A DNA stretch of 64,000 nt, from assembly GCF_947179515.1 (NCBI RefSeq), contig NC_067487.1, positions 44,255,014 to 44,319,013 on the forward strand, in the 5' to 3' direction. Below, piece by piece: positions 46,958 through 59,564 of the stretch. The translations under genes were made by a program, and so were the position numbers. Within the stretch, counting starts at the first letter, position 1; the number at the start of each line of letters is the position of its first letter. The stretch is from Apodemus sylvaticus. Its lineage: Eukaryota; Chordata; Mammalia; Rodentia; Muridae. The notes beneath the pieces are model-generated. The model was not told where the DNA came from. It did not search any database and was given only the letters and a program-made list of their open reading frames with translations.

Positions 46958-49900
46958 ATGATAGGAAGTAACAATCACTATTCCTTAATATCTCTTAACA
47001 TCAATGGACTCAATGCCCCAATAAAAAGACACAGACTAACTGACTGGATACGTAAACAGGACCCTACATTTTGCTGCTTACAGGAAACACACCTCAGGGT
47101 CAAAGACAAACACTACCTTAGAGTAAAAGGCTGGAAGACAATTTTACAAGCAAATGGTCTCAGGAAACAAGCTGAAGTAGCCATTTTAATATCAGATAAA
47201 ATTGACTTTCAACCCAAAGTCATCAAAAGAGACTCTGAGGGACACTTCTTGCTGGTCAAAGGAAAAATACAACAAGAAGAACTCTCAATCCTGAACATCT
47301 ATGCTCCAAATGCAAGGGCACCCTCTTTCATAAAAGAAACTTTATTAAAACTCAAAGCAGACATTGCACCTAACACAATAATTGTGGGTGACTTCAACAC
47401 TGCACTTTCCTCAATGGACCGATCAGGAAAACAGAAACTAAACAAGGACACAATGAAACTAATTGAAGCTTTGGACCAATTAGATTTAACTGATATATAT
47501 AGAACATTCTATCCTAAAACAAAAGAATATACCTTTTTTTCAGCACCTCATGGTACCTTCTCCAAAATCGACCATATAATTGGTCACAAGACAGACCTCA
47601 ACAAATATAAGAAGATAGAACTAATCCCATGCCTCCTATCTGATCACTATGGAATAAAAGTGGTCTTCAATAGCAAGAGAAACAACAGAAAACCCACATA
47701 CACGTGGAAATTGAACAATACTCTACTCAATGATACCTTGGTCAAGAATAAATCAATAAAGAAAGAAATTAAAGACTTTTTAGAACACAATGAAAATGAA
47801 AACACAACATACCCAAATCTATGGGACACAATGAAAGCAGTGCTAAGAGGAAAACTCATAGCCCTGAGTGCCTCCAAAAAGAAAATGGAGAGAGCATACA
47901 TTACCAACTTAATGACACACCTGAAAGCCCTAGAACAAAAAGAAGCTATTTCACCCAGGAGGAGTAGAAGGCAGGAAATCATCAAACTCAGGGCCGAAAT
48001 CAATCAAGTAGAAACAAAGAGAACCATACAAAAAATCAACAAAACCAGGAGCTGGTTCTTTGAGAAAATCAACAAGATAGATAAACCCTTAGCCAGACTG
48101 ACCAAAGGGCACAGAGAAAGTATCCAAATTAACAAACTTAGAAATGAAAAGGGAGACATAACAACGGAAACTGAGGAAATCCAAAAAATCATCAGATCCT
48201 ACTACAAGAGCCTGTACTCAACACAACTGGAGAATCTGGAGGAAATGGACAATTTCCTTGACAGATACCAAATACCAAAATTAAATCAGGACCAACTAGA
48301 CCATCTGAACAGTCCCATAAAGCCTAAAGAAATAGAAGGAGTCATAGAAAGTCTTCCAACCAAAAAAAGCACAGGACCAGATGGTTTCAGTGCAGAATTC
48401 TACCAGACCTTCAAAGAAGAGTTAACACCAATACTCTTCAAACTATTCCACAAAATAGAAACAGAAGGAACACTACCCAATTCCTTCTACGAAGCCACAA
48501 TTACGCTGATACCAAAGCCACACAAAGATCCAACAAAGAAAGAGAACTTCAGACCAATTTCCCTTATGAACATCGATGCAAAAATACTCAATAAAATTCT
48601 TGCCAACCGAATCCAAGAACACATCAAAACGATCATCCACCATGATCAAGTAGGCTTTATCCCGGGAATGCAGGGTTGGTTCAATATACGGAAATCCATC
48701 AATACAATCCACTACATAAACAAACTCAAAGAACAAAACCACATGGTCATTTCATTGGATGCTGAAAAAGCATTTGACAAAATTCAGCATCCTTTCATGC
48801 TTAAAGTCTTGGAGAGAACAGGAATTCAAGGCCCATACCTAAACATAGTAAAAGCAATATACAGCAAACCGGTAGCCAGCATCAAACTAAATGGAGAGAA
48901 ACTTGAAGCAATCCCACTGAAATCAGGGACCAGACAAGGCTGCCCCCTTTCTCCTTATCTTTTCAATATTGTACTTGAGGTACTAGCTCGGGCAATTCGA
49001 CAACATAAGGAGGTCAAAGGGATACAAATTGGAAAGGAGGAAGTCAAACTATCATTATTTGCAGACGACATGATCGTCTACCTAAGTGACCCAAAGAACT
49101 CCACTAGAGAGCTCCTACAGCTGATAAACAACTTCAGCAAAGTGGCAGGTTATAAAATCAACTCAAGCAAATCAGTGGCCTTCCTATACTCAAAGGATAA
49201 GCAGGCTGAGAAAGAAATTAGGGAAATGACCCCTTCACAATAGCCACAAACAGTATAAAGTATCTTGGGGTGACTCTTACCAAACATGCGAAAGATCTGT
49301 ATGACAAGAACTTCAAGACTCTGAAGAAGGAAATGGAAGAAGACCTCAAAAAATGGGAAAACCTCCCATGCTCATGGATCGGTAGAATCAATATAGTTAA
49401 AATGGCCATTTTGCCTAAAGCACTATACAGATTCAATGCAATACCCATCAAAATCCCAACTCAATTCTTCACAGAGTTAGAAAGAGCAATTATCAAATTC
49501 ATCTGGAACAACAAAAAACCCAGGATAGCTAAAACTATTCTCAGCAACAAAAGGAAATCTGGGGGAATCAGTATCCCTGACCACAAGCAATACTACAGAG
49601 CAATAGTGTTAAAAACTGCATGGTATTGGTACAGTGACAGGCAGGAGGATCAATGGAACAGGATTGAAGATCCAGAAATGAACCCACACACCTATGGCCA
49701 CTTGATCCTCGACAAAGAGGCTGAAAACATCCAATGGAAAAAAGATAGCCTTTTCAACAAATGGTGCTGGTTCAACTGGAGGTCAGCATGCAGAAGAATG
49801 CGAATTGATCCATCCTTGTCTCCTTGTACTAAGCTCAAATCCAAATGGATCAAGGACCTCCACATAAAGCCAGACACTCTGAAGCTAATAGAAAAGAAAC

Positions 49901-50784
49901 TGGGGAAGACCCTTGAGGACATCGGTACAGGGAGAAAGTTTCTGAACAGAACACCAATAGCGTATGCTCTAAGAGCAAGAATTGACAAATGGGACCTCAT
50001 AAGGTTACAGAGTTTCTGTAAGGCAAAGGACACCATCAAGAGGACAGATCGGCAACCAACAAATTGGGAAAAGATCTTCACCAATCCTACATCAGATAGA
50101 GGGCTAATATCCAATATATATAAAGAACTCAAGAAGTTAGACTCCAGAAAACCGAACAACCCTATTAAAAAATGGGGTACAGAGTTAAACAAAGAATTCT
50201 CACCTGAAGAACTTCGGATGGCGGAGAAGCATCTTAAAAAATGCTCAACTTCATTAGTCATTAGGGAAATGCAAATCAAAACAACCCTAAGATTTCATCT
50301 TACACCAGTCAGAATGGCTAAGATTAAAAATTCAGGAGACAGCAGGTGTTGGAGAGGGTGCGGAGAAAGAGGAACACTCCTCCACTGCTGGTGGGGTTGC
50401 AAATTGGTACAACCACTCTGGAAAGCAGTCTGGCGGTTCCTCCGAAAACTGGGCACCTCACTTCCAGAAGATCCTGCTATACCACTCCTGGGCATATTCC
50501 CAGAGGATTCCCCACCATGTAATAAGGATACATGCTCTACTATGTTCATAGCAGCCCTATTTATAATTGCCAGATGCTGGAAAGAACCCAGGTATCCCTC
50601 AACAGAAGAGTGGATACAAAAAATGTGGTATATCTACACAATGGAGTACTATTCAGCCATTAGAAACAATGAATTCATGAAATTCTTAGGCAAATGGATG
50701 GAGCTAGAGAACATCATACTAAGTGAGGTAACCCAGACTCAAAAGGTGAATCATGGTATGCACTCACTAATAAGTGGTTATTAA
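46958..50784 (+). pseudogene. L1 ORF2 (endonuclease-reverse transcriptase), one frameshift
   Basis: ORF2p nicks target DNA and reverse-transcribes L1 RNA at the nick. The first frame (761 codons, 46958-49243) holds the APE-like endonuclease (N14-type SLNINGLNAP, QETHL, the GDFN motif and LLSDHYGI) and the RT domain with FADD at residues 701-704. After residue 758 a run of C (49230-49233) has four bases where both related copies in this window have one more, so the frame ends at a TAG. The rest (49270-50784, 504 codons) stays open in the shifted frame, including the cysteine-rich C-terminus (C-x3-C-x7-H-x4-C, CWRGCGERGTLLHCWWGC). The total span equals about 1,275 residues, as expected. This is otherwise undamaged. 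Confidence 0.96.
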
Positions 50785-51088
50785 CCTAGAAAACTGGAAT
50801 ACCCAAAACATAATCCACACATCAAATGAGATACAAGAAGAAAGCAGGAGTGGTCCCTGGTTCTGGAAAGACTCAGTGAAACAGTATTTGGCAAAACCAG
50901 AACGAGGAACTGGGAAGGGGTGGGAGGGAGGACAGGGAAGAGAAGGGGGCTTACAGGACTTTCGGGGAGTGGGGGGGGGCTAGAAAAGGGGAAATCATTT
51001 GAAATGTAAATAAATTATATCGAATAAAAAAAAGAATGAAAAAAAAAGAAATTATACATATATATATATATGTATATATATGAAAAAA
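50785..51088 (+). terminator. L1-A 3' UTR, G-rich tract, poly(A) signals and tail
   Basis: A polypurine, G-rich tract at 50905-50990 (several runs of three or more G, including a G9 run near 50970) precedes AATAAA at 51009-51014 and 51023-51028. The A-rich tail holds (TA)n at 51056-51081. The G-rich tract is a conserved feature of rodent L1 3' UTRs. Confidence 0.85.
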
Positions 51089-51097
51089 AAATAATTG

Positions 51098-51890
51098 TTC
51101 TCCGTAACACTGATAGTAATTAAGCATAGCTTAAAAGAATACCTTCATTCTTTGAGTCAGTTTAAAACTTTTCTTAAATTCATTTCACCTTTTTTGAAGA
51201 AATTCCATTAGACCTCATTTACAAACATTTAATTTAGTAAATAAATGTCAAGAAATTTAACAATGTCTTTATTTTATTATTAATTATGAGTATATAGAAT
51301 TACATATACACAGAGAATTCCTACACTACAGAGTATCAGGTTTGTTTTTCTTTAAAATACACTTACTGAACAGAGGGTATTATTAATATCTTTTAATGTC
51401 TTCAAGTACCCACCCATTCATAGTTAATGAATGAATTAATCTATTTATGAATTTGTCTATTGAACGATATTTTTGACGATGTGGAGAAAGAATAAACTAC
51501 ATTGTTGACAATAATCATGCAGTACAGAATAGATATACACAATTAGATTATTACAAATATTTGATATTAGCAAAAAGCAGATAATACAAAAAGTTAAGCT
51601 AAATAATGTTTTCAACTCCTGGATGTTCATTTGATTTGCAAACTCTAGGCATACATGGTTATGTGAAATCTGCAGAATCCATAAGAAAGAAGTTGTTTAC
51701 ATGTTGTCAAGTAAATTCCATTAAGCTATGGTTTTAGATGCAAGTAAGTCTGAATGAGAAATTCCCTTATCAGTTAGGGAAATATGCACTTAAATAGCTA
51801 ATAACTTGGATTGGGCTGTTTATAGCTTACCCTGAGACTGGTTACTTCTCTTGAGCCTTTATAATACTCAAGATTTTTTTCCTATGTAGA
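51098..51890. other. Single-copy sequence between L1 copies
   Basis: AT-rich, no repeat or gene recognised. Confidence 0.45.
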
Positions 51891-51896
51891 TATTTG

Positions 51897-53340
51897 CTTA
51901 TTTTTTTTATTATTCGATATAATTTATTTACATTTCAAATGATTTCCCCTCTTCTAGCCCCCCCACTCCCCGAAAGTCCCACAAGCCCCCTTCTCTTCCC
52001 CTGTCCTCCCACCCACCCCTTCCCACTTCCCCGTTCTGGTTTTGCTGAATACTGTTTCACTGAGTCTTTCCAGAACCAGGGGCCACTCCTCCTTTCTTCT
52101 TGTACCTCATTTGATGTGTGGATTATGTTTTGGGTATTCCAGTTTTCTAGGTTAATATCCACTTATTAGTGAGTGCATACCATGATTCACCTTTTGAGTC
52201 TGGGTTACCTCACTTAGTATGATATTCTCTAGCTCCATCCATTTGCCTAAGAATTTCATGAATTCATTGTTTCTAATGGCTGAATAGTACTCCATTGTGT
52301 AGATATACCACATTTTTTGCATCCACTCTTCTGTTGAGGGATACCTGGGTTCTTTCCAGCATCTGGCAATTACAAATAGGGCTGCTATGAACATAGTAGA
52401 ACATGTATCCTTATTACATGGTGGGGAGTCTTCTGGGTATATGCCCAGGAGTGGTATAGCAGGATCTTCTGGAAGTAAGGTGCCCAGTTTTCGGAGGAAC
52501 CGCCAGACTGATTTCCAGAGTGGTTGTACCAATTTGCAACCCCACCAGCAGTGGAGGAGTGTTCCTCTTTCTCCACACCCTCTCCAACACCTGCTGTCTC
52601 CTGAATTTTTAATCTTAGCCATTCTGACTTGTGTAAGATGAAATCTTAGGGTTGTTTTGATTTGCATTTCCCTAATGACTAATGAAGTTGAGCATTTTTT
52701 AAGATGCTTCTCCGCCATCTGAAGTTCTTCAGGTGAGAATTTTTTGTTTAACTCTGTACCCCATTTTTTAATAGGGTTGTTTGGTTTTCTGGAGTCTAAC
52801 TTCTTGAGTTCTTTATATATATTGGATATTAGCCCTCTATCTGATGTAGGATTGGTGAAGATCTTTTCCCAATTTGTTGGTTGCCGATTTGTCCTCTTGA
52901 TGGTGTCCTTTGCCTTACAGAAACTTTGTAATTTTATGGGGTCCCATTTGTCAATTCTTGCTCTTAGAGCATACGCTATTGGTGTTCTGTTCAGAAACTT
53001 TCTCCCTGTACCGATGTCCTCAAGGGTCTTCCCCAGTTTCTTTTCTATGAGTTTTAGTGTTACTGGTTTTATGTGAAGGTCCTTGATCCACTTGGAGTTG
53101 AGCTTAGTACAAGGAGATAAGAATGGATCAATTCGCATTCTCCTGCATGCTGACATCCAGTTGAACCAGCACCATTTGTTGAAAAGGCTATCCTTTTTCC
53201 ACTGTATGTTTTCAGCTCCTTTGTCGAAGATCAAGTGACCATAGGTGTGTGAATTCATTTCTGGGTCTTCAATTCTATTCCATTCATCCACTTGCTTGTC
53301 CGTGTGCCAATACCATGCAGTTTTTTAACACTATTGCTCT
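51897..53340 (-). mobile_element. Young 5'-truncated L1 (L1-C)
   Basis: T-run, complement of the young 3' terminus and C-rich tract (51955-52040), then the ORF2 C-terminal region on the minus strand. A 379-codon open frame (53291-52152) starts inside the RT/C-terminal part and contains the cysteine-rich motif. It is nearly identical to the L1-A C-terminus. The copy ends at about 53340, in the ORF2 segment encoding YYRAIVLKTAWYW. Confidence 0.95.
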
Positions 53341-53482
53341 GCATCCTTTCATGCTAAAAGTCTTGGAAAGAATAGGAATTCAAGGCACATACCTAAACAG
53401 AGTTAAAGCAATATTCTCCACAGTAAAAGAACTTCTGGGGAAATTAGTATCCCAGACTTCAAGCAATACTTCAGAGCAATAG
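53341..53482 (+). mobile_element. Short inverted L1 ORF2 pieces adjoining L1-C
   Basis: In plus orientation, 53341-53423 matches ORF2 near HPFMLKVLERTGIQG (compare 48788-48860). Positions 53424-53482 match the segment near 49553-49611, so about 690 bases of ORF2 are missing between them. It is more diverged than L1-C. It may be the inverted 5' part of L1-C, or an older L1 that L1-C landed next to. Confidence 0.8.
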
Positions 53483-55440
53483 TGTTGATAGAATTCTTAC
53501 GCATATCAAAATAATAAGATAAACGTAGGCTAAAATGTGCAAGGAGAAGAGGAGGGTTGAGACTGTTCTACTTTTCCTATGTTTAAGATGTCAGAGGAAG
53601 GTGTGAGAGGTTAGAGTATATTTCCTAAAGTATCCTAGAGAAAGGAAGACCCTACTCAAAGTGGTCATTAATGTTCTCTGTTGAAATAGGCCCAGAAAAG
53701 CTGTCTCACACTTGCAATCATGAAAGCCAGGTGAGATCTTCTCATCATTTTACATAATAAACTTTTTTGGTCTCTGGGCAGAAAGAGAAGCAAGAAAAAT
53801 TACACATGAGTCTATAATATTAGATAGACATTGTGTGGATACGTACCCCACACTTCGCTCATGTGAATGGTTAAATAACTATCTCATCATATACATTTAT
53901 ATGTATCTATTCATACTAATGTCTCCAAGGGACTGGAAAGGTAAACTCGAGTATCTTATGGAGTAATGAATCTTCTCTGAAGACAATTATGATTGTTAAA
54001 GTATCTGAACAACTCAGAGAAGGATGCCTTTCTAAATTCAGATTTGTAGAAAGAGGAATTCTACGAGTAAAAACCTACGTATTATTTTTAGATACTGGAT
54101 TTTTCAAACTATTATATTGCTTTGAGTACTCTGTTATGAAATTTAGACAAATTACAAATTATATCGAAAGAAACTGAAAGACTCACTGTGAAATTTGAGA
54201 AATAGTCCAAAGAAATTATATAAATTATAAGAATAAGATAATTAAAATATTAAATAAATGTAATGAATGCTGCACAGTAGATCAGATGAGTCTGATGTTG
54301 AGCTAATTGTTCAGGAATGAGAGTGCAGTATAGAAAAATAAAGTCTGAAAATATAGGAGAGTATTAATAGAACAGGGTAATATATAATCACAAGAAATGA
54401 GATTTTTGGTACTTATTATATATGAAATGATAATAACTCAGCATGATCTACAGGATAGTATCACTGTTGTTGAGAATGGATGTGGCTCCTTCTGGCTTTT
54501 GGTAGCAAAGCTCATTTTGAACAATTTTCTTAACAGGTTCATCATTGATAAATTAAGATTTACAGTTGTGAAAGAAAGGATTTACATGAAAACAAAGAAG
54601 GGATTTTCTCTTTTCTCCTGTCAAGCTAAGTGTTCATGATTATCAATAGACAATTCAGAAATGCACTAGAATATTGGTGCAATTATAATGTCCTGCCTCT
54701 ATACTGAATGGTGACTAAGTATGTTTTCATTCTTTAACTAAAGTTTGAAAGACTCCTACATTTCTAACTGCTTTTCTATTCTGTTACCTTTTAAAACAAT
54801 AAAATACTATCTTAAAAATTTAATGTTAAAATTCTATTCTATGTTTTAGTGTAAAGAATAAAAAATGAGATGACTTCAATGTTTTAAAGCTTAGTCTGAG
54901 GTCAAGCCTGTATTCATAAACATTGTTAGCTAAGTCAAAGGTTATGTCCTATGTTCTTCAGATGCCAACTCAGATATAGTTGTGCTTCCACCAGTTGCTA
55001 TTAGTGTGTAGTGTCTTGCCGAAGAATCTCAAGGAGGGGCTGTTTGACGGTATGTATTCACCTTTGCAGCACCATAAGGCCAAATAGATAAAATTTTCCT
55101 GGCAATCAAATAGTGGAGCAGATACCCACCTGGTTTAATCATAATTAATTCCGGATGATTTATTTTTTCAACTTAACTTAAGCATTTCAATAGTATTATT
55201 ATAAGAAAGGGATGGGAAATGGATGTACAAGTGAACACATGCTCTGTTAATACAATCATTGAGCCATATTTCCTTAATGCCTTCTTAAAGATTTCTGAAG
55301 AAGATTCTCAGAGTTACAACATCTTATATTAGTATAACTTTTTTTTTAACTGTTCCTTCCACAAAGGAAGAGCTTTTATTATTCCTAAGAATGGCTAGGT
55401 TTTTATGTTCCTGGGTTCCTTCCTTTTCTCTCCTTTCTCA
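53483..55440. other. Single-copy sequence between L1 copies
   Basis: No element or gene recognised; an 80-codon frame at 54397-54639 and a 62-codon frame at 53989-54177 show no domain. Confidence 0.45.
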
Positions 55441-55694
55441 ACTCTTTTTTTTATTCGATATATTTTTTATTTACATTTCAAATGGTTTCTCCTTTTCTAG
55501 TCCCCCACTCCCCGAAAGTCCCGTAAGCCCCCTTCTCTTCCCCTGTCCTCCCACCCACCCCTTCCCACATCCCCGTTCTGGTTTTGCCGAATACTGCTTC
55601 ACTGAGTCTTTCCAGAACAAGGGACCACACCTCCTTTCTTCTTTGTACCTCATTTGATGTGTGGATTATGTTTTGGGTATTCCAGTTTTCTAGG

Positions 55695-58600
55695 TTAATA
55701 ACCACTTATTAGTGAGTGCATACCATGATTCACCTTTTGAATCTGGGTTTCCTCACTTAGTATGATGTTCTCTAGCTCCATCCATTTGCCTAAGAATTTC
55801 ATGAATTCATTGTTTCTAAAGGCTGAATAGTACTCCATTGTGTATATATACCACATTTTTTGCATCCACTCTTCTGTTGAAGGATACCTGGGTTCTTTCC
55901 AGCATCTGGCAATTATAAATAGGGCTACTATGAACATAGTAGAGCATGTATCCTTATTACGTGGTGGGGAATCCTCTGGGTATATGCCCAGGAGTGGTAT
56001 AGCAGGATCTTCTGGAAGTGAGCTGCCCAGTTTTCTGAGGAACCGCCAGACTGATTTCCAGAGTGGTTGTACCAATTTGCAACCCCACCAGCAGTGGAGG
56101 AGTGTTCCTCTTTCTCCACATCCTCTCCAACACCTGTTGTCTCCTGACTTTTTAATCTTAGCCATTCTGACTGGTGTAAGGTGAAATCTCAGGGTTGTTT
56201 TGATTTGCATTTCCCTAATGACTAATGAAGTTGAGCATTTTTTAAGATGCTTCTCCGCCATCCGAAGTTCTTCAGGTGAGAATTCTTTGTTTAACTCTGT
56301 ACCCCATTTTTTAATAGGGTTGTTTGGTTTTCTGGAGTCTAACTTCTTGAGTTCTTTATATATATTTGGATATTAGCCCTCTATCTGGTGTAGGATTGGT
56401 GAAGATCTTTTCCCAATTTATTCGTTGCCCATTTGTCCTCTTGATGGTGTCCTTTGCCTTACAGAAACTTTGTAATTTTATAGGTTCCTTTTGTCAATTC
56501 TTGCTCTTAGAGCATACGCTATTGGTGTTCTGTTCAGAAACGTTCTCCCTGTACCGATGTCCTCAAGGGTCTTCCCCAGTTTCTTTTCTATTAGCTTCAG
56601 AGTGTCTGGCTTTATGCGGCCATTTGGATTTGAGCTTAGTACAAGGAGATAAGGATGGATCAATTCGCATTCTTCTGCATGCTGACTTCCAGTTGAACCA
56701 GCACCATTTGTTGAAAAGGCTATCTTTTTTCTATTGGATGTTTTCAGACTCTTTGTCGAGGATCAAGTGGCCATAGGTGTGTGGGTTCATTTCTGGATCT
56801 TCAATCCTGTTCCATTGATCCTCCTCCCTGTCACTGGACCAATACCATGCAGTTTTTAACACTATTGCTCTGTAGTATTGCTTGAGGTCAGGGATACAGA
56901 TTTCCCCAGATTTTCTTTTATTGCTGAGAATAGTTTTAGCTATCCTGGGTTTTTTGTTGTTCCAGATGAATTTGATAATTGCTCTTTCTAACTCTGTGAA
57001 GAATTGAGTTGGGATTTTGATGGGTATTGCTTTGAATCTGTAGATTGCTTTTGGCAGAATGGCCATTTTAACTATATTGATTCTACTGATCCATGAGCAT
57101 GGGAGGTTTTCCCATTTTTTGAGGTCTTCTTCCATTTCCTTCTTCAGAGTCTTGAAGTTCTTGTCATATAGATCTTTCACATGTTTGGTAAGAGTCACCC
57201 CAAGATACTTTATACTGTTTGTGGCTATTGTGAAGGGGGTCATTTCCCTAATTTCTTTCTCAGCCTGCTTATCCTTTGAGCATAGGAAGGCCACTGATTT
57301 GCTTGAGTTGATTTCATAACCTGCCACTTTGCTGAAGTTGTTCATCAGCAGTAGGAATTCTCTAGTGGAGTTCTTTTGGGTCACTTAGGTAGACTACCAT
57401 GTCATCTGCAAATAATGATAGTTTGACTTCTTCCTTTCCAATTTGTATCCCTTTGACGTCCTTATGTTGTCGAATTGCCCGAGCTAGTACCTCAAGTACA
57501 ATATTGAAAAGATAAGGAGAAAGGGGGCAGCCCTGTGTAGTCCCTGATTTTAGTGGCATTGCTTCAAGTTTCTCTCCATTTAGTTTGATGCTGGCTACCG
57601 GTTTGCTGTATATTGCTTTTGCTATGTTTAGGTATGGGCCTTGAATTCCTGTTCTTTCCAAGACTTTAAGCATGAAAGGATGATGAATTTTGTCAAATGC
57701 TTTTTCAGCATCCAATGAAATGACCATGTGGTTTTGTTCTTTGAGTTTGTTTATGTAGTGGATTGCATTGTTCGATTTTCATGTATTGAACCAACCCTGC
57801 ATTCCCGGGATAAAGCCTACTTGATCATGGTGGATGATCATTTTGATGTGTTCTTGGATTCAGTTGGCAAGAATTTTATTGGGTATTTTTGTATCGATGT
57901 TCATAAGGGAAATTGGTCTGAAGTTCTCTTTCTTTGTTGTATCTTTGTGTGGTTTTGGTATCAGCGTAATTGTGGCTTCGTAGAAGGAATTGGGTAGTGT
58001 TCCTTCTGTTTCTATTTTGTGGAATAGTTTGAAGAGTATTGGTGTTAGGTCTTCTTTGAAGGTCTGATAGAATTCTGCACTGAAACCATCTGGTCCTGTG
58101 CTTCTTTTGGTTGGAAGACTTTCTATGACTCCTTCAATTTCTTTAGGCATTATGGGACTGTTTAGATGATCTATTTGGTCCTGATTTAATTTTGGTATTT
58201 GGTATCTGTCAAGGAAATTGTCCATTTCGTCCAGGTTCTCCAGTTGTGTTGAGTACAGGCTCTTGTAGTAGGATCTGATGAGTTTTTGGATTTCCTCAGT
58301 TTCTGTAGTTATATCTCCCTTTTCATTTCTAGGTTTGTTAATTTGGATTCTTTCTCTGTGCCCTTTGGTCAGTCTGGCTAAGGGTTTAATCTATCTTGTT
58401 GATTTTCTCAAAGAACCAGCTCCTGGTTTTGTTGATTCTTTGGATGGTTCTCTTTGTTTCTACTTGATTGATTTCGGCCCTGAGTTTGATGATTTCCTAC
58501 CTTCTACTCCTCCTGGGTGAAATAGCTTCTTTTTGTTCCAGGGCTTTCGGGTGTGTCATTAAGCTGGTAATGTATGCTCTCTCCATTTTCTTTTTGGAGG

Positions 58601-59508
58601 CACTCAGGGCTATGAGTTTTTCTCTTAGCACTGCTTTCGTTGTGTCCCATAGATTTGGGTATGTTGTGTCTTCATTTTCATTGTGTTTTAAAAAGTTTTT
58701 AATTTCTTTCTTTATTTCTTCCTTGGCCATATATCATTGAGTAGAATATTGTTCAGTTTCCACGTGTATGTGGGTTTTCTGTTGTTTCTGTTGCTATTGA
58801 AGACCACTTTTACTCCATAGTGATCTGATAGGAGGCATGGGATTAGTTCGATCTTCTTATATTTGTTGAGGTCTGTCTTGTGACCAATTATATGTTCGAT
58901 TTTGGAGAAGGTACCATGAGGTGCTGAGAAAAAGGTATATTCTTTTGCTTTAGGATAGAATGTTCTATATATATCTGTTAAATCTAATTGGTCCAAAGCT
59001 TCAATTAGTTTCATTGTGTCCCTGTTCAGTTTCTGTTTTCCTGATCGGTCCATTGAGGAAAGTGCAGTGTTGAAGTCACCCACAATTATTGTGTTAGGTA
59101 CAATATGTACTTTGAGTTTTAATAAAGTTTCTTTTACGAAAGGGGGTGCCCTTGCATTTGGAGCATAGATGTTCAGGATTGAGAGTTCTTCTTGTTGTAT
59201 TTTTCCTTTGACCAGCAAGAAGTGTCCCTCAGAGTCTCTTTTGATGACTTTGGGTTGAAAGTCAATTTTATCTGATATTAAAATGGCTACTCCAGCTTGT
59301 TTCCTGAGACCATTTGCTTGTAAAATTGTCTTCCAGCCTTTTACTCTAAGGTAGTGTTTGTCTTTGACCCTGAGGTGTGTTTCCTGTAAGCAGCAAAATG
59401 TAGGGTCCTGTTATGTATCCAGTCAGTTAGTCTATGTCTTTTTATTGGGGCATTGAGTCCATTGATGTTAAGAGATATTAAAGAATAGTGATTGTTACTT
59501 CCTATCAT
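55695..59508 (-). pseudogene. L1-B ORF2, multiple frameshifts
   Basis: The start codon aligns with that of L1-A. A single-base loss near 59408 breaks the endonuclease region early. Further breaks lie near 58725, 58400, 57860-57780, 57365 and 56620, the last a deletion of about 14 bases. Open stretches in between still show endonuclease (59218-58712), RT (58225-57860; 57727-57362 with FADD; 57384-56731) and the cysteine-rich end (56261-55695). It is open across the position where L1-A is frameshifted. Confidence 0.93.
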
Positions 59509-59564
59509 TTTTGACGTTATTTTTTAAATTTGATTGGTTAACTTCTTTTGGGTTTGATGAAAGA

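Larger units (their letters stand above)
44448..51088 (+). mobile_element. Full-length young L1 retrotransposon (L1-A)
   Basis: A complete LINE-1: CpG-rich 5' UTR (44448-45638), ORF1 (45639-46898), a 59-base gap, ORF2 (46958-50784, one frameshift), 3' UTR with a G-rich tract and two AATAAA signals, and an A-rich tail that includes a (TA)n stretch. The candidate target-site duplication AAATAATTG lies at 44439-44447 and 51089-51097. The A-rich flank makes its exact edges ambiguous. It is the most intact element in the window. In its present form ORF2 cannot be read through, so it is presumably immobile on its own, though one base from an open frame. Confidence 0.97.

Noticed and set aside
47647..48003. 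Minus-strand hydrophobic frames opposite L1-A ORF1/ORF2 (also 45864-46046, 46148-46477, 49692-50279)
   Set aside because: They are antisense shadows of the A-rich L1 coding strand. The same shadows appear opposite L1-B (58468-58740, 59989-60318).
53249..53482. 77-codon frame bridging L1-C and the inverted L1 piece
   Set aside because: It crosses the junction of two oppositely oriented L1 fragments, so it is accidental.
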